Made by a program: the position numbers and the translations under genes. The notes under the pieces were generated by a model. It had not been told where the DNA came from and ran no database searches. It saw only the letters and a program-made list of their open reading frames with translations. 34,440 nucleotides of DNA from Thermoplasmatales archaeon SM1-50 (GTDB taxonomy: Archaea; Thermoplasmatota; E2; DHVEG-1). Shown piece after piece: positions 1 through 7,479 of the stretch; position 1 is the stretch's first letter, and every line of letters begins with the position of its first letter. The DNA is taken from the NCBI GenBank assembly GCA_001595945.1, contig LSSI01000012.1:1-34440 (forward strand). Reading direction: 5' to 3'.

Positions 1-481
1 CAGCAATATTTTCTAAAGGGATATGGTCAGCAATTCGGCGAATGATACATGCATGGTTATAACTATCGTTTTTGTATTCCTGCCGAAAGTCCATATGGGC
101 ATCAAGGGATATCACTGCGATATCCTTTGGGAATGCTGAAACGATACCTGGGGTAATTGAGTGATCACCCCCGATTGTTATCGGTATTTTCTGTTTTGAT
201 AATAAGTGAGAAGTGAATGTTTTTGTTGTAGTAAAAACTTCTTTTGAGCTTAGTTCTTGAACGTCAAGATCTCCGTAATCATGTATTAAGATCTCCTCAA
301 AATTCATGCCGCTTCGAAGGTCATATCTTTCGTAATTCCAGCTTGCTTGGCGTATCTCTTTAGGAGCTTGATCTGCCCCATGGCGAAATGACGAGTTTTT
401 TTCAAACGGAACACCAAAAAGGATAAATGGTGCAGTGTCAAAACTTGATTCTGCATCCGCAAAATACTTAGGAAACTGCAT
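1..481 (-). CDS. speB: Agmatinase / ureohydrolase family, N-terminal part (cut by window edge)
   Basis: Reading leftward from an ATG at 481, the frame stays open to base 1, so only the first 160 residues are present. They match the ureohydrolase (arginase/agmatinase) fold: FGVPFEKNSSFR-HGADQAP near the N terminus, the metal motif GGDHS, then SLDAHMDF with the DAHxD metal ligands. Agmatinase hydrolyses agmatine to putrescine and urea; family members need two Mn ions. The gene lies 37 bp downstream of aIF5A on the same strand, so it is probably the last known gene of that operon. Polyamines supply the aminobutyl group for (deoxy)hypusine on aIF5A, and an agmatinase-like enzyme has been proposed to act in aIF5A modification in halophilic archaea, which makes this neighbourhood meaningful. 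Arginase or formiminoglutamase activity cannot be excluded from half a protein. Confidence 0.9.
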   Translation of the reverse strand, partial: MQFPKYFADAESSFDTAPFILFGVPFEKNSSFRHGADQAPKEIRQASWNYERYDLRSGMNFEEILIHDYGDLDVQELSSKEVFTTTKTFTSHLLSKQKIPITIGGDHSITPGIVSAFPKDIAVISLDAHMDFRQEYKNDSYNHACIIRRIADHIPLENIA

Positions 482-518
482 AGTGACCGATGCCAGTTTT
501 CTTTTTTATGTTTGTATG

Positions 519-905
519 TTATACTCTGGTGATTTTCCGTTTGCCCATTGCTTGGAGGTAAAGGATTTCTTTTCCTGGTTCAAGTTGACCTTTCAGTTCT
601 TCAGGGATCGGCATCTCAAAGGTCTCGTAAGTCTCCATGTCCATCAGCTGGACGATATCAGCGCCCATCAGCGCGAGTATCTGGGCACTGCGCTTATCGA
701 TGATTGGAACTCCAACCTTATGTTTTACTGGATGGACAACGCTGCGTTTCTGTTCATCAAAGATACCGACGGCGTCAATCCGTGCTTTCGCCTCACCATG
801 TTTCCCTGGTTTAGAAGTAGAAATACTCATTATTTTACATGGTTCTTCGTCGATTAATACATACCTCCCAACTTTTAGCTCTCGTACTTCAGCTATTTCT
901 TTCAT
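519..905 (-). CDS. eif5a: Translation initiation factor aIF5A
   Basis: A 128-residue protein of normal archaeal aIF5A length. The N-terminal SH3-like domain carries the modification loop [14 protein letters not shown]; Lys35 (the K of PGKHG) is the residue converted to deoxyhypusine or hypusine in this family. The C-terminal OB-fold half follows ([21 protein letters not shown]). aIF5A binds the ribosome E site and relieves stalling at difficult peptide bonds such as polyproline. The start codon at 905 overlaps the stop codon of the upstream EF-Tu domain-like gene by four bases, so the two are probably translationally coupled, and agmatinase follows 37 bp downstream. Identity is clear from the loop and overall length. 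Confidence 0.97.
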   Translation of the reverse strand: MKEIAEVRELKVGRYVLIDEEPCKIMSISTSKPGKHGEAKARIDAVGIFDEQKRSVVHPVKHKVGVPIIDKRSAQILALMGADIVQLMDMETYETFEMPIPEELKGQLEPGKEILYLQAMGKRKITRV

Positions 906-1177
906 TCGTTTTCACCTTTTGGGACTTTATATACGATATCGTGTTCCCTTACCTTTTCTTGTACCTTGATTCCGATTGCATCACCTGGTTTTGCAACTTC
1001 AATAGGAACCCGGTTGATCTCCATGCGGTCGATTGATTGGATAAAATCTGTATGGGCACCAACGAAATGAATCACATCCCCTATTCTTAGTTCCCCATCA
1101 GTGATTTTGATTGCAGCCACGCTAATATGTGTGAAGAAATGCTCTACAATACCTATTTTTTCTTCAACCATAACCAT
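902..1177 (-). CDS. Small EF-Tu domain-2-like beta-barrel protein
   Basis: 91 residues ([20 protein letters not shown]...). The pattern G(I)[35 protein letters not shown] followed by a [24 protein letters not shown] segment is that of domain 2 of translational GTPases, where a stand-alone beta barrel follows the G domain; here there is no GTPase domain. Archaeal genomes often encode such a free-standing barrel, usually annotated as translation elongation factor-like protein of unknown role. It sits between the zinc-ribbon gene (50 bp upstream) and aIF5A (4-bp overlap), which supports a job in translation or RNA binding. An exact function cannot be given. Confidence 0.8.
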   Translation of the reverse strand: MVMVEEKIGIVEHFFTHISVAAIKITDGELRIGDVIHFVGAHTDFIQSIDRMEINRVPIEVAKPGDAIGIKVQEKVREHDIVYKVPKGENE

Positions 1178-1227
1178 TCACAACCCCTTAATAGAAAAAG
1201 GTATACTTATACCTGTCACCTTTCTCC

Positions 1228-1536
1228 TTATTTTTCGACGAGTTCATAGATTGCTTTTTTCCCGTGTTTCAGACAGGTAAACGCTTCCCAGTGATGATCC
1301 CAAAACATCTCATTTCCACAGATTGGACATGCAATGCTTTCGATAATTTTTCGCTGGCTTTTTACTTTGGTTTTTACAACCTGTACCTGCATTTTCTTAC
1401 CCGGATCTAACGAATCAATAACGTAGACATTGCCATCAGATGGTAAATAAGGAGTACTATCATTTTTCATTCGTTTTTTTCGGTAGGCTTTCATTTGTAT
1501 CTTATATTTTTCCATCATTGTTTGTCTTCGGCCCAT
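1228..1536 (-). CDS. Zinc-ribbon protein, function unknown, first gene of the aIF5A operon
   Basis: 102 residues with a very basic N terminus (about residues 1-25, rich in Lys and Arg) and a C-terminal zinc-binding unit, C70-P-I-C73 ... C88-L-K-H91, of the CPxCG type. The basic stretch plus zinc ribbon suggests nucleic-acid or ribosome binding, but I do not recognise the family. The ATG at 1536 is preceded by GTGGTGA, a plausible ribosome binding site; Met7 and Met8 are alternative starts. The gene heads a four-gene minus-strand run (zinc ribbon, EF-Tu-like barrel, aIF5A, agmatinase), so translation is the most likely context. Confidence 0.75.
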   Translation of the reverse strand: MGRRQTMMEKYKIQMKAYRKKRMKNDSTPYLPSDGNVYVIDSLDPGKKMQVQVVKTKVKSQRKIIESIACPICGNEMFWDHHWEAFTCLKHGKKAIYELVEK

Positions 1537-1611
1537 ACATTCACCACAATATTTGAATAAAGGAATAACATGATTCTTTATTAAGTTCTTTCCCTTATTG
1601 GGAGGGAAGGT
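1537..1611. promoter_or_regulatory. Divergent promoter region between aIF5A operon and hel308
   Basis: 75 bp between two divergent starts. On the plus strand CTTTATTAAG (about 1577-1586) is a TATA-like element and GGGAGGGAAGG just before 1612 is a strong ribosome binding site for the helicase. On the minus strand the same AT-rich core reads CTTAATAAAG, so one palindromic TATA region could serve both directions. Inferred from sequence only. Confidence 0.5.
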
Positions 1612-3783
1612 ATGAAAATCAAAGAAGTTGCATTAGACCCTCAGATTCAGAAATTGTTAATTCATCAGGGGATAAAAGAGTTGTATCCTCCTCAGATAGA
1701 TGCATTGCCCTACGTTTTACGAGGTGAACATGTGGTATTATCTCTTCCGACTGCGGCGGGAAAAAGCCTTGTTGCGTACCTCGCTATTATACAACATTTA
1801 AGAAATAAAGGGGGAAAAGCACTGTATATTGTTCCACTCCGGGCGCTTGCTCGGGAGAAATATGAGGATTTAAAAATCTTTGAAAGACTTGGGCTAAAGG
1901 TTGGTATTTCCACAGGGGACCTTGATGAATCAGATGTCCGTCTCTCGAAATTTGATATTGTTGTGTGTACTTCTGAAAAGGCTGATTCGCTTCTTAGGCA
2001 TGGGCTGCATTGGGTGGATATGATAAAGGTTCTTGTCATCGATGAGATCCATCTGATTCATGATCCAACGAGGGGTCCTACTCTTGAGGTGATTATCGCT
2101 CAGATAAAGGCACGTAATCCAGCAACTCAGTTGATTGCTTTATCAGCGACTATAAAAAATGCAGTAGAGCTAGCGGATTGGCTTGGTGGAAAGCTTATTT
2201 CGTCTGATTGGCGCCCTGTTCATCTTAAAGAAGGCGTGTTCTTTCAAAATAGGATTAAATATGATGATGGTTCGACGAAAGATATCATCGGTGATACAAA
2301 ACAAGCGTTGGAACTGCTGGTACAGGAATCTCTGAAAGATGGAGGACAAACATTGGTTTTTGTGAACAACCGGAAATCCACAGTATCGCTTGCGAATCGT
2401 TTATCACCTGTGGTTGTTCAACTTCTTACTGAGACTGAAAAAAAGGACCTCAAAAAACTCGCTAATTCCATGAAGCATGAACAAACAGAGGTTGTAGATA
2501 TCGAACAATCATTGATTCAAAGTGTCGAGAATGGTGTGGCGTTTCATCATGCAGGATTGGAAAGTAGTCAACGAAGACTTGTTGAGCAAGGGTTTAAGAA
2601 TCATTTGATTAAATGTATCATCGCTACCCCAACGCTTGCTGCAGGGGTCAATATCCCTGCCCGTCGAGTGATTATTCGGGATCTCTGGCGGTATGATGAG
2701 AACTTTGGGATGACTCCTATCCCTATCCTTGAGTATAAACAACAAGCTGGTCGTGCAGGCAGGCCGCGATATGATACAGTCGGTGAGGCGATCACCATAG
2801 CAAGAGATAGTAATCAACAAGATCAGATTTTTTACAATTACATTCTGGCTGATACCGAACCGATTTATTCAAAGTTGGGCAACCAATCTGCATTACGTAT
2901 GCATCTTCTTGCTGCCGTCGCGACACAATTTGTGCATAACTCTGAGGAGATGTATAGATTTATTCAGAGTACTTTTTATGCGTATCAAACCGATGAATTC
3001 ACCATTCAAAGTGAGGTGGATGAGACAGTGGAATTCCTCCTTGAAAATCAATTCATTGAGCGGGTAAATAATGGTTTTATTTCCACTTTATTTGGAAGCA
3101 GAACTTCATCGCTGTATATCGATCCGTTATCTGCGATTCGATTAAAAACCGCTTTAGAACGATCTAACAACAAAAAATTGACCCCGTTATCGTTTCTGCA
3201 TGCGATTTGCTCTACACCCGATATTCGGTCGCTGTATCTAAGAGGTACAGATTCCTGGGTTGAGGAGAAATCAGAGCGTGTAAAACATTCCCTTTTACTC
3301 GAAGCTCCTATGTCGTCAAGTGATGAGTACGAATGGTTTTTAAGTGATCTAAAGACAGCGTTTTTGTTGGAGGATTGGATTGAAGAACAATCATTCGATG
3401 CTCTTGTTCAAAAATATAATATCTGGCCGGGAGACGTACATACTCTTGTTGAGATGGCTGAATGGTTGCTTCATGCTACAAGGGAGTTTGCCCGGATGTA
3501 TAATTTTTCGTCTGTTACTGATATTACGAATCTTTTGGTTCGGGTCCAGAACGGATGCAAGGAAGAACTCTTAAGTCTTGTCTCTTTAAAGGGCATTGGT
3601 AGGGTTCGTGCTCGTGCCTTGTATCGTGAAGGATTTACAAGTGTTAATAATTTACGGGGTGTTCCTTTAGAGCGTCTGGCAAAGATTAAAACAATTGGAA
3701 AGGCAGTCGCAACCAATATCAAAAAACAAATTGGGGAAAATAAAAGAAAAGGAAATAAAATACTTAAGAGGTCTAATGGATGA
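1612..3783 (+). CDS. hel308: ATP-dependent DNA helicase Hel308
   Basis: 723 residues, close to the usual length of archaeal Hel308. In order: Q-motif LYPPQIDAL (24-32), Walker A PTAAGKS (46-52, Lys51), Walker B DEIH (144-147), motif III ALSATI, motif IV TLVFVNNRKS, motif V ATPTLAAGVNIPARRVII, motif VI QQAGRAGRPRYD, then the winged-helix and ratchet regions and a C-terminal helix-hairpin-helix (LVSLKGIGRVRARAL ... LAKIKTIGKAVATNI). Hel308 is a 3'-5' superfamily 2 helicase that acts on stalled replication forks and removes the lagging strand. A GGGAGGG ribosome binding site precedes the ATG. Its stop codon overlaps the start of cgi121 (ATGA), so the two are cotranscribed and likely translationally coupled. 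Confidence 0.96.
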   Translation: MKIKEVALDPQIQKLLIHQGIKELYPPQIDALPYVLRGEHVVLSLPTAAGKSLVAYLAIIQHLRNKGGKALYIVPLRALAREKYEDLKIFERLGLKVGISTGDLDESDVRLSKFDIVVCTSEKADSLLRHGLHWVDMIKVLVIDEIHLIHDPTRGPTLEVIIAQIKARNPATQLIALSATIKNAVELADWLGGKLISSDWRPVHLKEGVFFQNRIKYDDGSTKDIIGDTKQALELLVQESLKDGGQTLVFVNNRKSTVSLANRLSPVVVQLLTETEKKDLKKLANSMKHEQTEVVDIEQSLIQSVENGVAFHHAGLESSQRRLVEQGFKNHLIKCIIATPTLAAGVNIPARRVIIRDLWRYDENFGMTPIPILEYKQQAGRAGRPRYDTVGEAITIARDSNQQDQIFYNYILADTEPIYSKLGNQSALRMHLLAAVATQFVHNSEEMYRFIQSTFYAYQTDEFTIQSEVDETVEFLLENQFIERVNNGFISTLFGSRTSSLYIDPLSAIRLKTALERSNNKKLTPLSFLHAICSTPDIRSLYLRGTDSWVEEKSERVKHSLLLEAPMSSSDEYEWFLSDLKTAFLLEDWIEEQSFDALVQKYNIWPGDVHTLVEMAEWLLHATREFARMYNFSSVTDITNLLVRVQNGCKEELLSLVSLKGIGRVRARALYREGFTSVNNLRGVPLERLAKIKTIGKAVATNIKKQIGENKRKGNKILKRSNG

Positions 3784-4307
3784 TTGTGGTTGTTGGTGCA
3801 TCTGGCGTTATTAACGATGTCGATACGTTTCTCCGGCAGCTTCTTACATTCTCAAACAAGCATAATTTGACAGTTCAGGCATTTAATGCAAATATGATAT
3901 ATTCGTCTGACCATCTTATTTCTGCTACAACACATGCCAAAAGAGCGTTTCAACAAGGGACACATGCGACTGGTTCGCTTGCCTTAGAGATTTTGTTATA
4001 TGCTGCTGCGGAGAGGCAAATTCAGAAAGCCATTAAAAAAATAGGGATACGGAAAGGAAAACAGAATATTGCTTTTGTACTCACTGATTATTTGGATAAT
4101 AATATACCCATAAACATTGATGAAACTGTTAAGGAAAAACTCCTTGCGGTAGTCCATCTCTCCTCCGATGACACCGTGATACAAGGTGATAGAATGACTC
4201 TGAAGCGATTTGGTATCACTGAAAAGGAGCTGTCAACAGTTCCAAAGAAACGCTATGGCGACCTTATTCTGGAGAAGATAGCGTTGGTTGATATTATCAA
4301 GAAATAA
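3780..4307 (+). CDS. cgi121: KEOPS complex subunit Cgi121
   Basis: 175 residues, the expected size of archaeal Cgi121 (human TPRKB). The family pattern is visible: an N-terminal VVVGASG..NDVDTFLRQL, the middle AFNANMIYSSDHLISATTHAKRAFQQGTHATGSLALEILLYAAAERQIQKAI, then KKIGIRKGKQNIAFVL. KEOPS installs N6-threonylcarbamoyl on A37 of ANN-decoding tRNAs; Cgi121 binds the tRNA 3' end and Bud32. The start overlaps the hel308 stop by four bases. A helicase/KEOPS pairing is consistent with the genome-maintenance phenotypes reported for KEOPS, but the reason for the linkage is inference. Confidence 0.88.
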   Translation: MIVVVGASGVINDVDTFLRQLLTFSNKHNLTVQAFNANMIYSSDHLISATTHAKRAFQQGTHATGSLALEILLYAAAERQIQKAIKKIGIRKGKQNIAFVLTDYLDNNIPINIDETVKEKLLAVVHLSSDDTVIQGDRMTLKRFGITEKELSTVPKKRYGDLILEKIALVDIIKK

Positions 4308-4463
4308 ATGTGGGTATTATATCTGTTTTTAGATGATCATTACTTATTTTTCCATGACGATACTCCGATATCCTTATTAAAGTATGCCAATACTTCCCCT
4401 CCAAAGGATATGTTTTTAAAAAGCACATGAGATAATACAATCATCATACGGGGTAGGAAGGTT
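4308..4463 (+). promoter_or_regulatory. Promoter of a lost secreted-protein gene, with degenerate 14-bp box
   Basis: 4383-4396 is a weak match (8 of 14) to the CCGTGTCACTGCTT box family seen elsewhere in this window. It is followed after 10 bp by GGATATGTTTTTAAAA (4407 on), which is nearly the same TATA region as upstream of the lipoprotein gene at 30566 and the nuclease gene at 32321. A ribosome binding site GGGGTAGGAAGG precedes the ATG of the relic at 4464. The box alone is not significant here; the position and the shared TATA sequence are what make it noteworthy. Confidence 0.4.
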
Positions 4464-4595
4464 ATGGGTAAAAAACCTCTAATTAGTAAATGGTTTGCTG
4501 TTTAGAGTGTCGTTTTGTTTTTAGTTTTGCTTTTTGTGAGTGGACTTCTGTTTCTCAGAATGTCGCTTATCCGAAATGTTTCGGAAAGAATTTAA
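4464..4595 (+). pseudogene. Relic of a secreted/membrane protein gene (signal-peptide start with in-frame stop)
   Basis: From an ATG at 4464 the frame reads MGKKPLISKWFAV, a TAG at 4503-4505, then SVVLFLVLLFVSGLLFLR and ends with TAA at 4593-4595. Read through the TAG it is a typical archaeal Sec signal peptide: Lys-rich start followed by a long hydrophobic stretch. Promoter-like and ribosome-binding sequences precede it. Nothing of a mature protein remains downstream, so I read it as the decayed start of a secreted-protein gene. Confidence 0.5.
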
Positions 4596-4730
4596 TTCGA
4601 GTGAAAATAATGTAAATTTTTTTGTGTAAACAATATTTTTTACCTGATATGATTTATATGTCGTTTTTTTCGAATTGTTTTTTTTTTATGTCTTTGATTT
4701 TCGCACATAAAACCATTGGGTCTTAAAGCT

Positions 4731-4765
4731 CTGTCAATGCTTGTCCGCTAACTTTAAATAAAAAA
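4731..4765 (+). promoter_or_regulatory. Degenerate 14-bp box plus TATA, orphan
   Basis: 4729-4742 (CTCTGTCAATGCTT) matches the window-wide box CCGTGTCACTGCTT at 11 of 14 positions. The next bases GTCCGCT are identical to the copies at 32849 and on the minus strand at 34099-34105. After a 10-bp gap comes TTTAAATAAA, a TATA-like element. No plus-strand gene follows, so this may be an orphan promoter in a decayed stretch. Apart from this and the relic at 4464, I see nothing else in 4308-4842. Confidence 0.45.
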
Positions 4766-4842
4766 TTTCTGTTTTGGGATTTTTGACATATTTTTAACAA
4801 TTTTTAATTGGGGATCTTACTATTTGAAGCATAGAATCCTTT

Positions 4843-5702
4843 TCAGTTATTAAAAATATTTGTAAGTAAAGTAGCTGTTGTCTCGTGTAGGATTATCGCG
4901 ATTATTATATAGATTACAAGAACTTTAGAGATATTCGCGCCTATTTTTAAAAGTATATAATCAGCCTTTTTATCTGTAAAGTCCATGTAAAGCTTATAGA
5001 TTTCATAAAGAATTATCGCTATAAATGGGGTGACAAGAATCACAGCCCAGTGGATGTAAATGGCGACAAAATAAAAAGCAACTGAAAAAAGTAAAACAGC
5101 CTTGATAACTGTCTTGACGCGTGTACCAAGCCAACAGGCGGTAGTTTTTGTTCCAATTTTCCTGTCAATCTCCCGGTCAGCAATTTCAGCTATAAGACAA
5201 CTTGCGAATGTGGGAAGAAATGTAGCTAGGCTAAATGCAATCGTAGCTGTCAGTTCCCCATTGAGCAAAAAAAAACAGCTAAGTATTGGCAAAATTGAGA
5301 ACCCATAGGTGTTGGATAAAGTCCCGATGAGTGGTCTGTTTTTAAGTCTTATTGGCCTGGTGTATACAATTCCAAGAACATATGAAAAAGCGCATAAAAC
5401 AGCAAATTCTAGGTTTGCAATAAGAAACAATACGCAGGCAAGGGCGATGCTTGTTAGCACAAAATTCCATTTCAATTGACTCCAAGTAAACTCTTTCAGT
5501 AAATAGTTTGCCTTCACGATTCCACTGGATATTTCAAGTGGAAGAAATTTAACCCCGTAAAATATAATCCGACGATAGAATATACAACAAGCGCAGGGAG
5601 GGTTGAGATACTCCTTTGAATTCTTAGAAATTTTGCTAAAGAGCTCTTGCTGCTAGATAATAACTCCATGTTTTTCAAGGTTCTATCTATCATATCCCCC
5701 AT
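4843..5702 (-). pseudogene. UbiA-family prenyltransferase, disrupted
   Basis: Two minus-strand pieces lie back to back. The first (5702-5514, 62 residues) has a UbiA-like opening, KFLRIQRSISTLPALVVYSIVGLY, then ends at TGA. The second (from about 5517 to 4843, about 224 residues, only a GTG start) continues at the point where UbiA proteins have the RPI-x-x-G region, has about seven membrane segments, and keeps the second aspartate motif as AEIADREIDRKIG. The first aspartate motif (NDxxDxxxD), needed to bind the prenyl diphosphate through Mg, should lie at the junction and is missing, along with roughly 30-40 residues. The simplest reading is a deletion plus frameshift, giving a non-functional gene. 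A diverged two-piece enzyme seems unlikely. Two other UbiA genes in this window are intact. Confidence 0.65.
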
Positions 5703-5760
5703 GAGTAGCTACTCCATTATAACCCTAAAGAATTTATTATTCATACTTTATTTCTGTTAA

Positions 5761-5780
5761 TGACATGATAATCCATGTCA
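5761..5780. repeat. Inverted repeat TGACATG-6-CATGTCA
   Basis: A perfect inverted repeat with 7-bp arms (8 bp if the flanking A at 5760 and T at 5781 are counted) and a 6-bp spacer ATAATC. It lies in the gap between the broken UbiA gene and the flavoprotein relic. It may be an old operator or a hairpin. The short T-poor flank argues against an intrinsic terminator on the plus strand. Confidence 0.5.
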
Positions 5781-5851
5781 TATATTAATATTTTGCATGA
5801 CATTGAAAGAGGTATTTGTGTTTTGATAACAAAAAAGTGTAGAAGAGGGAT

Positions 5852-6013
5852 TTAAACCACCGTATCAAATCAAGAATAAGAGAAATATGAAATAAAAATC
5901 TTGTCAATATCTTTTCTCCACGAGTCATTAAAACCTTTTTCAGCAAGATGTTCCGCTGTTGTTGAACCTGCAGACTACACCTCAACTATTGTTATATCGT
6001 AATCTATTTTTAT
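5852..6013 (-). pseudogene. Relic of a FAD-dependent geranylgeranyl-reductase-like flavoprotein
   Basis: Reading leftward from about 6013, one frame gives KIDYDITIVEV, a TAG, then SAGSTTAEHLAEKGFNDSWR-KDIDKIF before further stops. The first part is the Rossmann entry of geranylgeranyl reductases and related flavoproteins, normally YDVxVVGAGPAGSTxAxxLAxxG; here the GAGP has been lost at the TAG. The WRKDIDK part resembles the C-terminal region of the same family, so most of the middle may be deleted. The start codon position reads ATA. It lies 22 bp from an intact UbiA gene on the same strand, and geranylgeranyl reductases are common partners of UbiA enzymes in archaeal lipid or quinone pathways. 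The N-terminal match is good; the C-terminal one is tentative. Confidence 0.5.
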
Positions 6014-6034
6014 CCACCTTTTTTTAAAATTTTG

Positions 6035-7039
6035 TTACATCCTAGGTTTAAACAATTCTTCACCAAGAAGCGGTGTAAAAATTATATACCAGACTATTGG
6101 AAAAATAATTAATATCACTGAGGTAAGAGTACCAATTATTGGAATTAACATTATCGGTACAAGAGAATATCGTAAAAATGATTGAATGCCAATGATTTTT
6201 CTTATTTTACTTCTATCAAAAATCTTTGTAGTTAAAAATTTAACACTTAAAGCTAATAAAATAAAAGTGAGTAATGCTAATAAAAAAATTTGCGACGGGT
6301 AGTAATTATATCCAAAAAACACAAAGGGTGCGAATAATAAAACAGCTGAAAACAGTCTTATACCAAATCCAAATGCCTTAAAATTATTTGGAATAAAAAG
6401 ATTATTTCCTTCTACTTTTACTCCTGAAGAAAGCGCTATATTTGTAACACCCATTTTATAATCATGGTCAGCATCTTTTATTCCACCCTCAACAGCATTC
6501 ATATGTATTGCTTGATTAAATGTTAGAATAAATATTATCCATGTTATTATTGTTGGTTGGCCAAATGAAAGAGCACCAAATAAGAAAACAAAAGACATTG
6601 ATATCGAAACAAGAAAATCAGAGCCGACGATTTTTTTACCATATAAATCATAAATACTACCAAGAATTCCTGCAACGATAATGCAGGTAATTGCAATTAA
6701 TTTATGAGTATCTATTGGTTTTTCAAAGTACAGTATTGAAATAAGAAAGAATGTCAATAAAATGAGAAGAATTGCTATCATTAATGCTGACTTTTTTGAA
6801 ACATCTCCGCTGACAAGTGGCTTTTTTTTCAAATCATCAACAAGATTATCAAGTTCAACATCGGCATAGTCGTTTAGTAAAAAACCAAAAACAGCTGAAA
6901 AAGAGCCAATTAAAAAAACAATACATAGATCAAATAAATCGTATACATTGACAGTTAATGCACCAATTAATGTAGTGGTTCCAAGTGCACCGATACCAGG
7001 GAGCCGAAGGAGTTTTGCGTACGCAGCAATCTTCTTCAT
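6035..7039 (-). CDS. UbiA-family prenyltransferase (intact)
   Basis: 334 residues with about nine membrane segments. Both aspartate-rich motifs are present: NDYADVELD (56-64) and GGIKDADHD (185-193). These bind Mg and the polyprenyl diphosphate, so this is an active-looking intramembrane transferase that attaches an isoprenoid to a small acceptor (glycerophosphate ether lipid, quinone or porphyrin in known members). The acceptor cannot be told from sequence. It is clearly paralogous to the gene at 22430: the same length, LRLPG/LMRFPG start, GALTVNV/GALSVNV, NDY.D.E.D, GGIKDA..D, and a P(I/L)(I/V)G tail. It lies just downstream of a flavoprotein relic and a broken UbiA. CATATAAATGG about 40 bp upstream on the minus strand is a plausible TATA box. 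Confidence 0.9.
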   Translation of the reverse strand: MKKIAAYAKLLRLPGIGALGTTTLIGALTVNVYDLFDLCIVFLIGSFSAVFGFLLNDYADVELDNLVDDLKKKPLVSGDVSKKSALMIAILLILLTFFLISILYFEKPIDTHKLIAITCIIVAGILGSIYDLYGKKIVGSDFLVSISMSFVFLFGALSFGQPTIITWIIFILTFNQAIHMNAVEGGIKDADHDYKMGVTNIALSSGVKVEGNNLFIPNNFKAFGFGIRLFSAVLLFAPFVFFGYNYYPSQIFLLALLTFILLALSVKFLTTKIFDRSKIRKIIGIQSFLRYSLVPIMLIPIIGTLTSVILIIFPIVWYIIFTPLLGEELFKPRM

Positions 7040-7265
7040 AGAGATGTGTTAAAGTATGACTCTTTTTGAGCTTTTCCCATTTATATGTCTGGTCATTTAA
7101 TAGATATCATTTTAAATATTTCAAAGAAGAAATCCTTTTAAGATTATTTATAATGGCAAGGATTAACAAAAATATAGGGTAGGTTTATATACTAAAAAAA
7201 ATTGCTGTTTTGACCGTGATTATCATCTAAAAAAGGAATATAGGCTCTTAAGTATCTCGCATTTA

Positions 7266-7339
7266 GCCCGTATGGGGTAGCTTGGATATCCTAGAGGCCT
7301 GCGGAGCCTCAGACTCGGGTTCGAATCCCGGTGCGGGCG
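7266..7339 (+). tRNA. tRNA-Arg (anticodon GCG)
   Basis: A full cloverleaf can be drawn. Acceptor GCCCGTA pairs with TGCGGGC, with one G-T wobble; discriminator is G and no CCA is encoded. Anticodon stem GAGGC/GCCTC encloses the loop CTGCGGA, giving anticodon GCG, which reads CGC (Arg). The T arm TCGGG-TTCGAAT-CCCGG carries the standard GTTCGAATC loop. There is no intron. TTAAGTA about 26 bp upstream may be the promoter. Its 3' end is partly repeated at 10833-10856. Confidence 0.95.
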
Positions 7340-7448
7340 TTCTAAATATTAACACGATTTATTAACAGCGGAAAAACAGTATTTTTACACTCTTATATTT
7401 TTGTGGTCTAAAAAAAGAGATTGAAATCCAAAAATGAGTTTGATTTTT

Positions 7449-7460
7449 GAAGCGCGCTTC
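7449..7460. repeat. Perfect 12-bp palindrome GAAGCGCGCTTC
   Basis: A GC-rich perfect palindrome in an otherwise AT-rich stretch, 20 bp past the stop codon of the RND exporter gene and between it and the tRNA. It could be a protein-binding site or part of a 3' hairpin of the exporter transcript. Confidence 0.35.
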
Positions 7461-7479
7461 CACTTTACAAGTAAATCAT

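Noticed and set aside
839-1036. Plus-strand frames opposite aIF5A and the barrel gene (435-1036)
   Set aside because: Antisense to clearly recognised genes and without any motif.
4843-5702. Two separate functional genes (62 and 224 residues)
   Set aside because: Together they make one UbiA with the first Asp motif missing, and the second piece has only a GTG start and no ribosome site of its own.
5785-5985. 66-codon minus-strand frame
   Set aside because: It overlaps the flavoprotein relic in another frame and has no ribosome binding site; at most it contains frameshifted leftovers.
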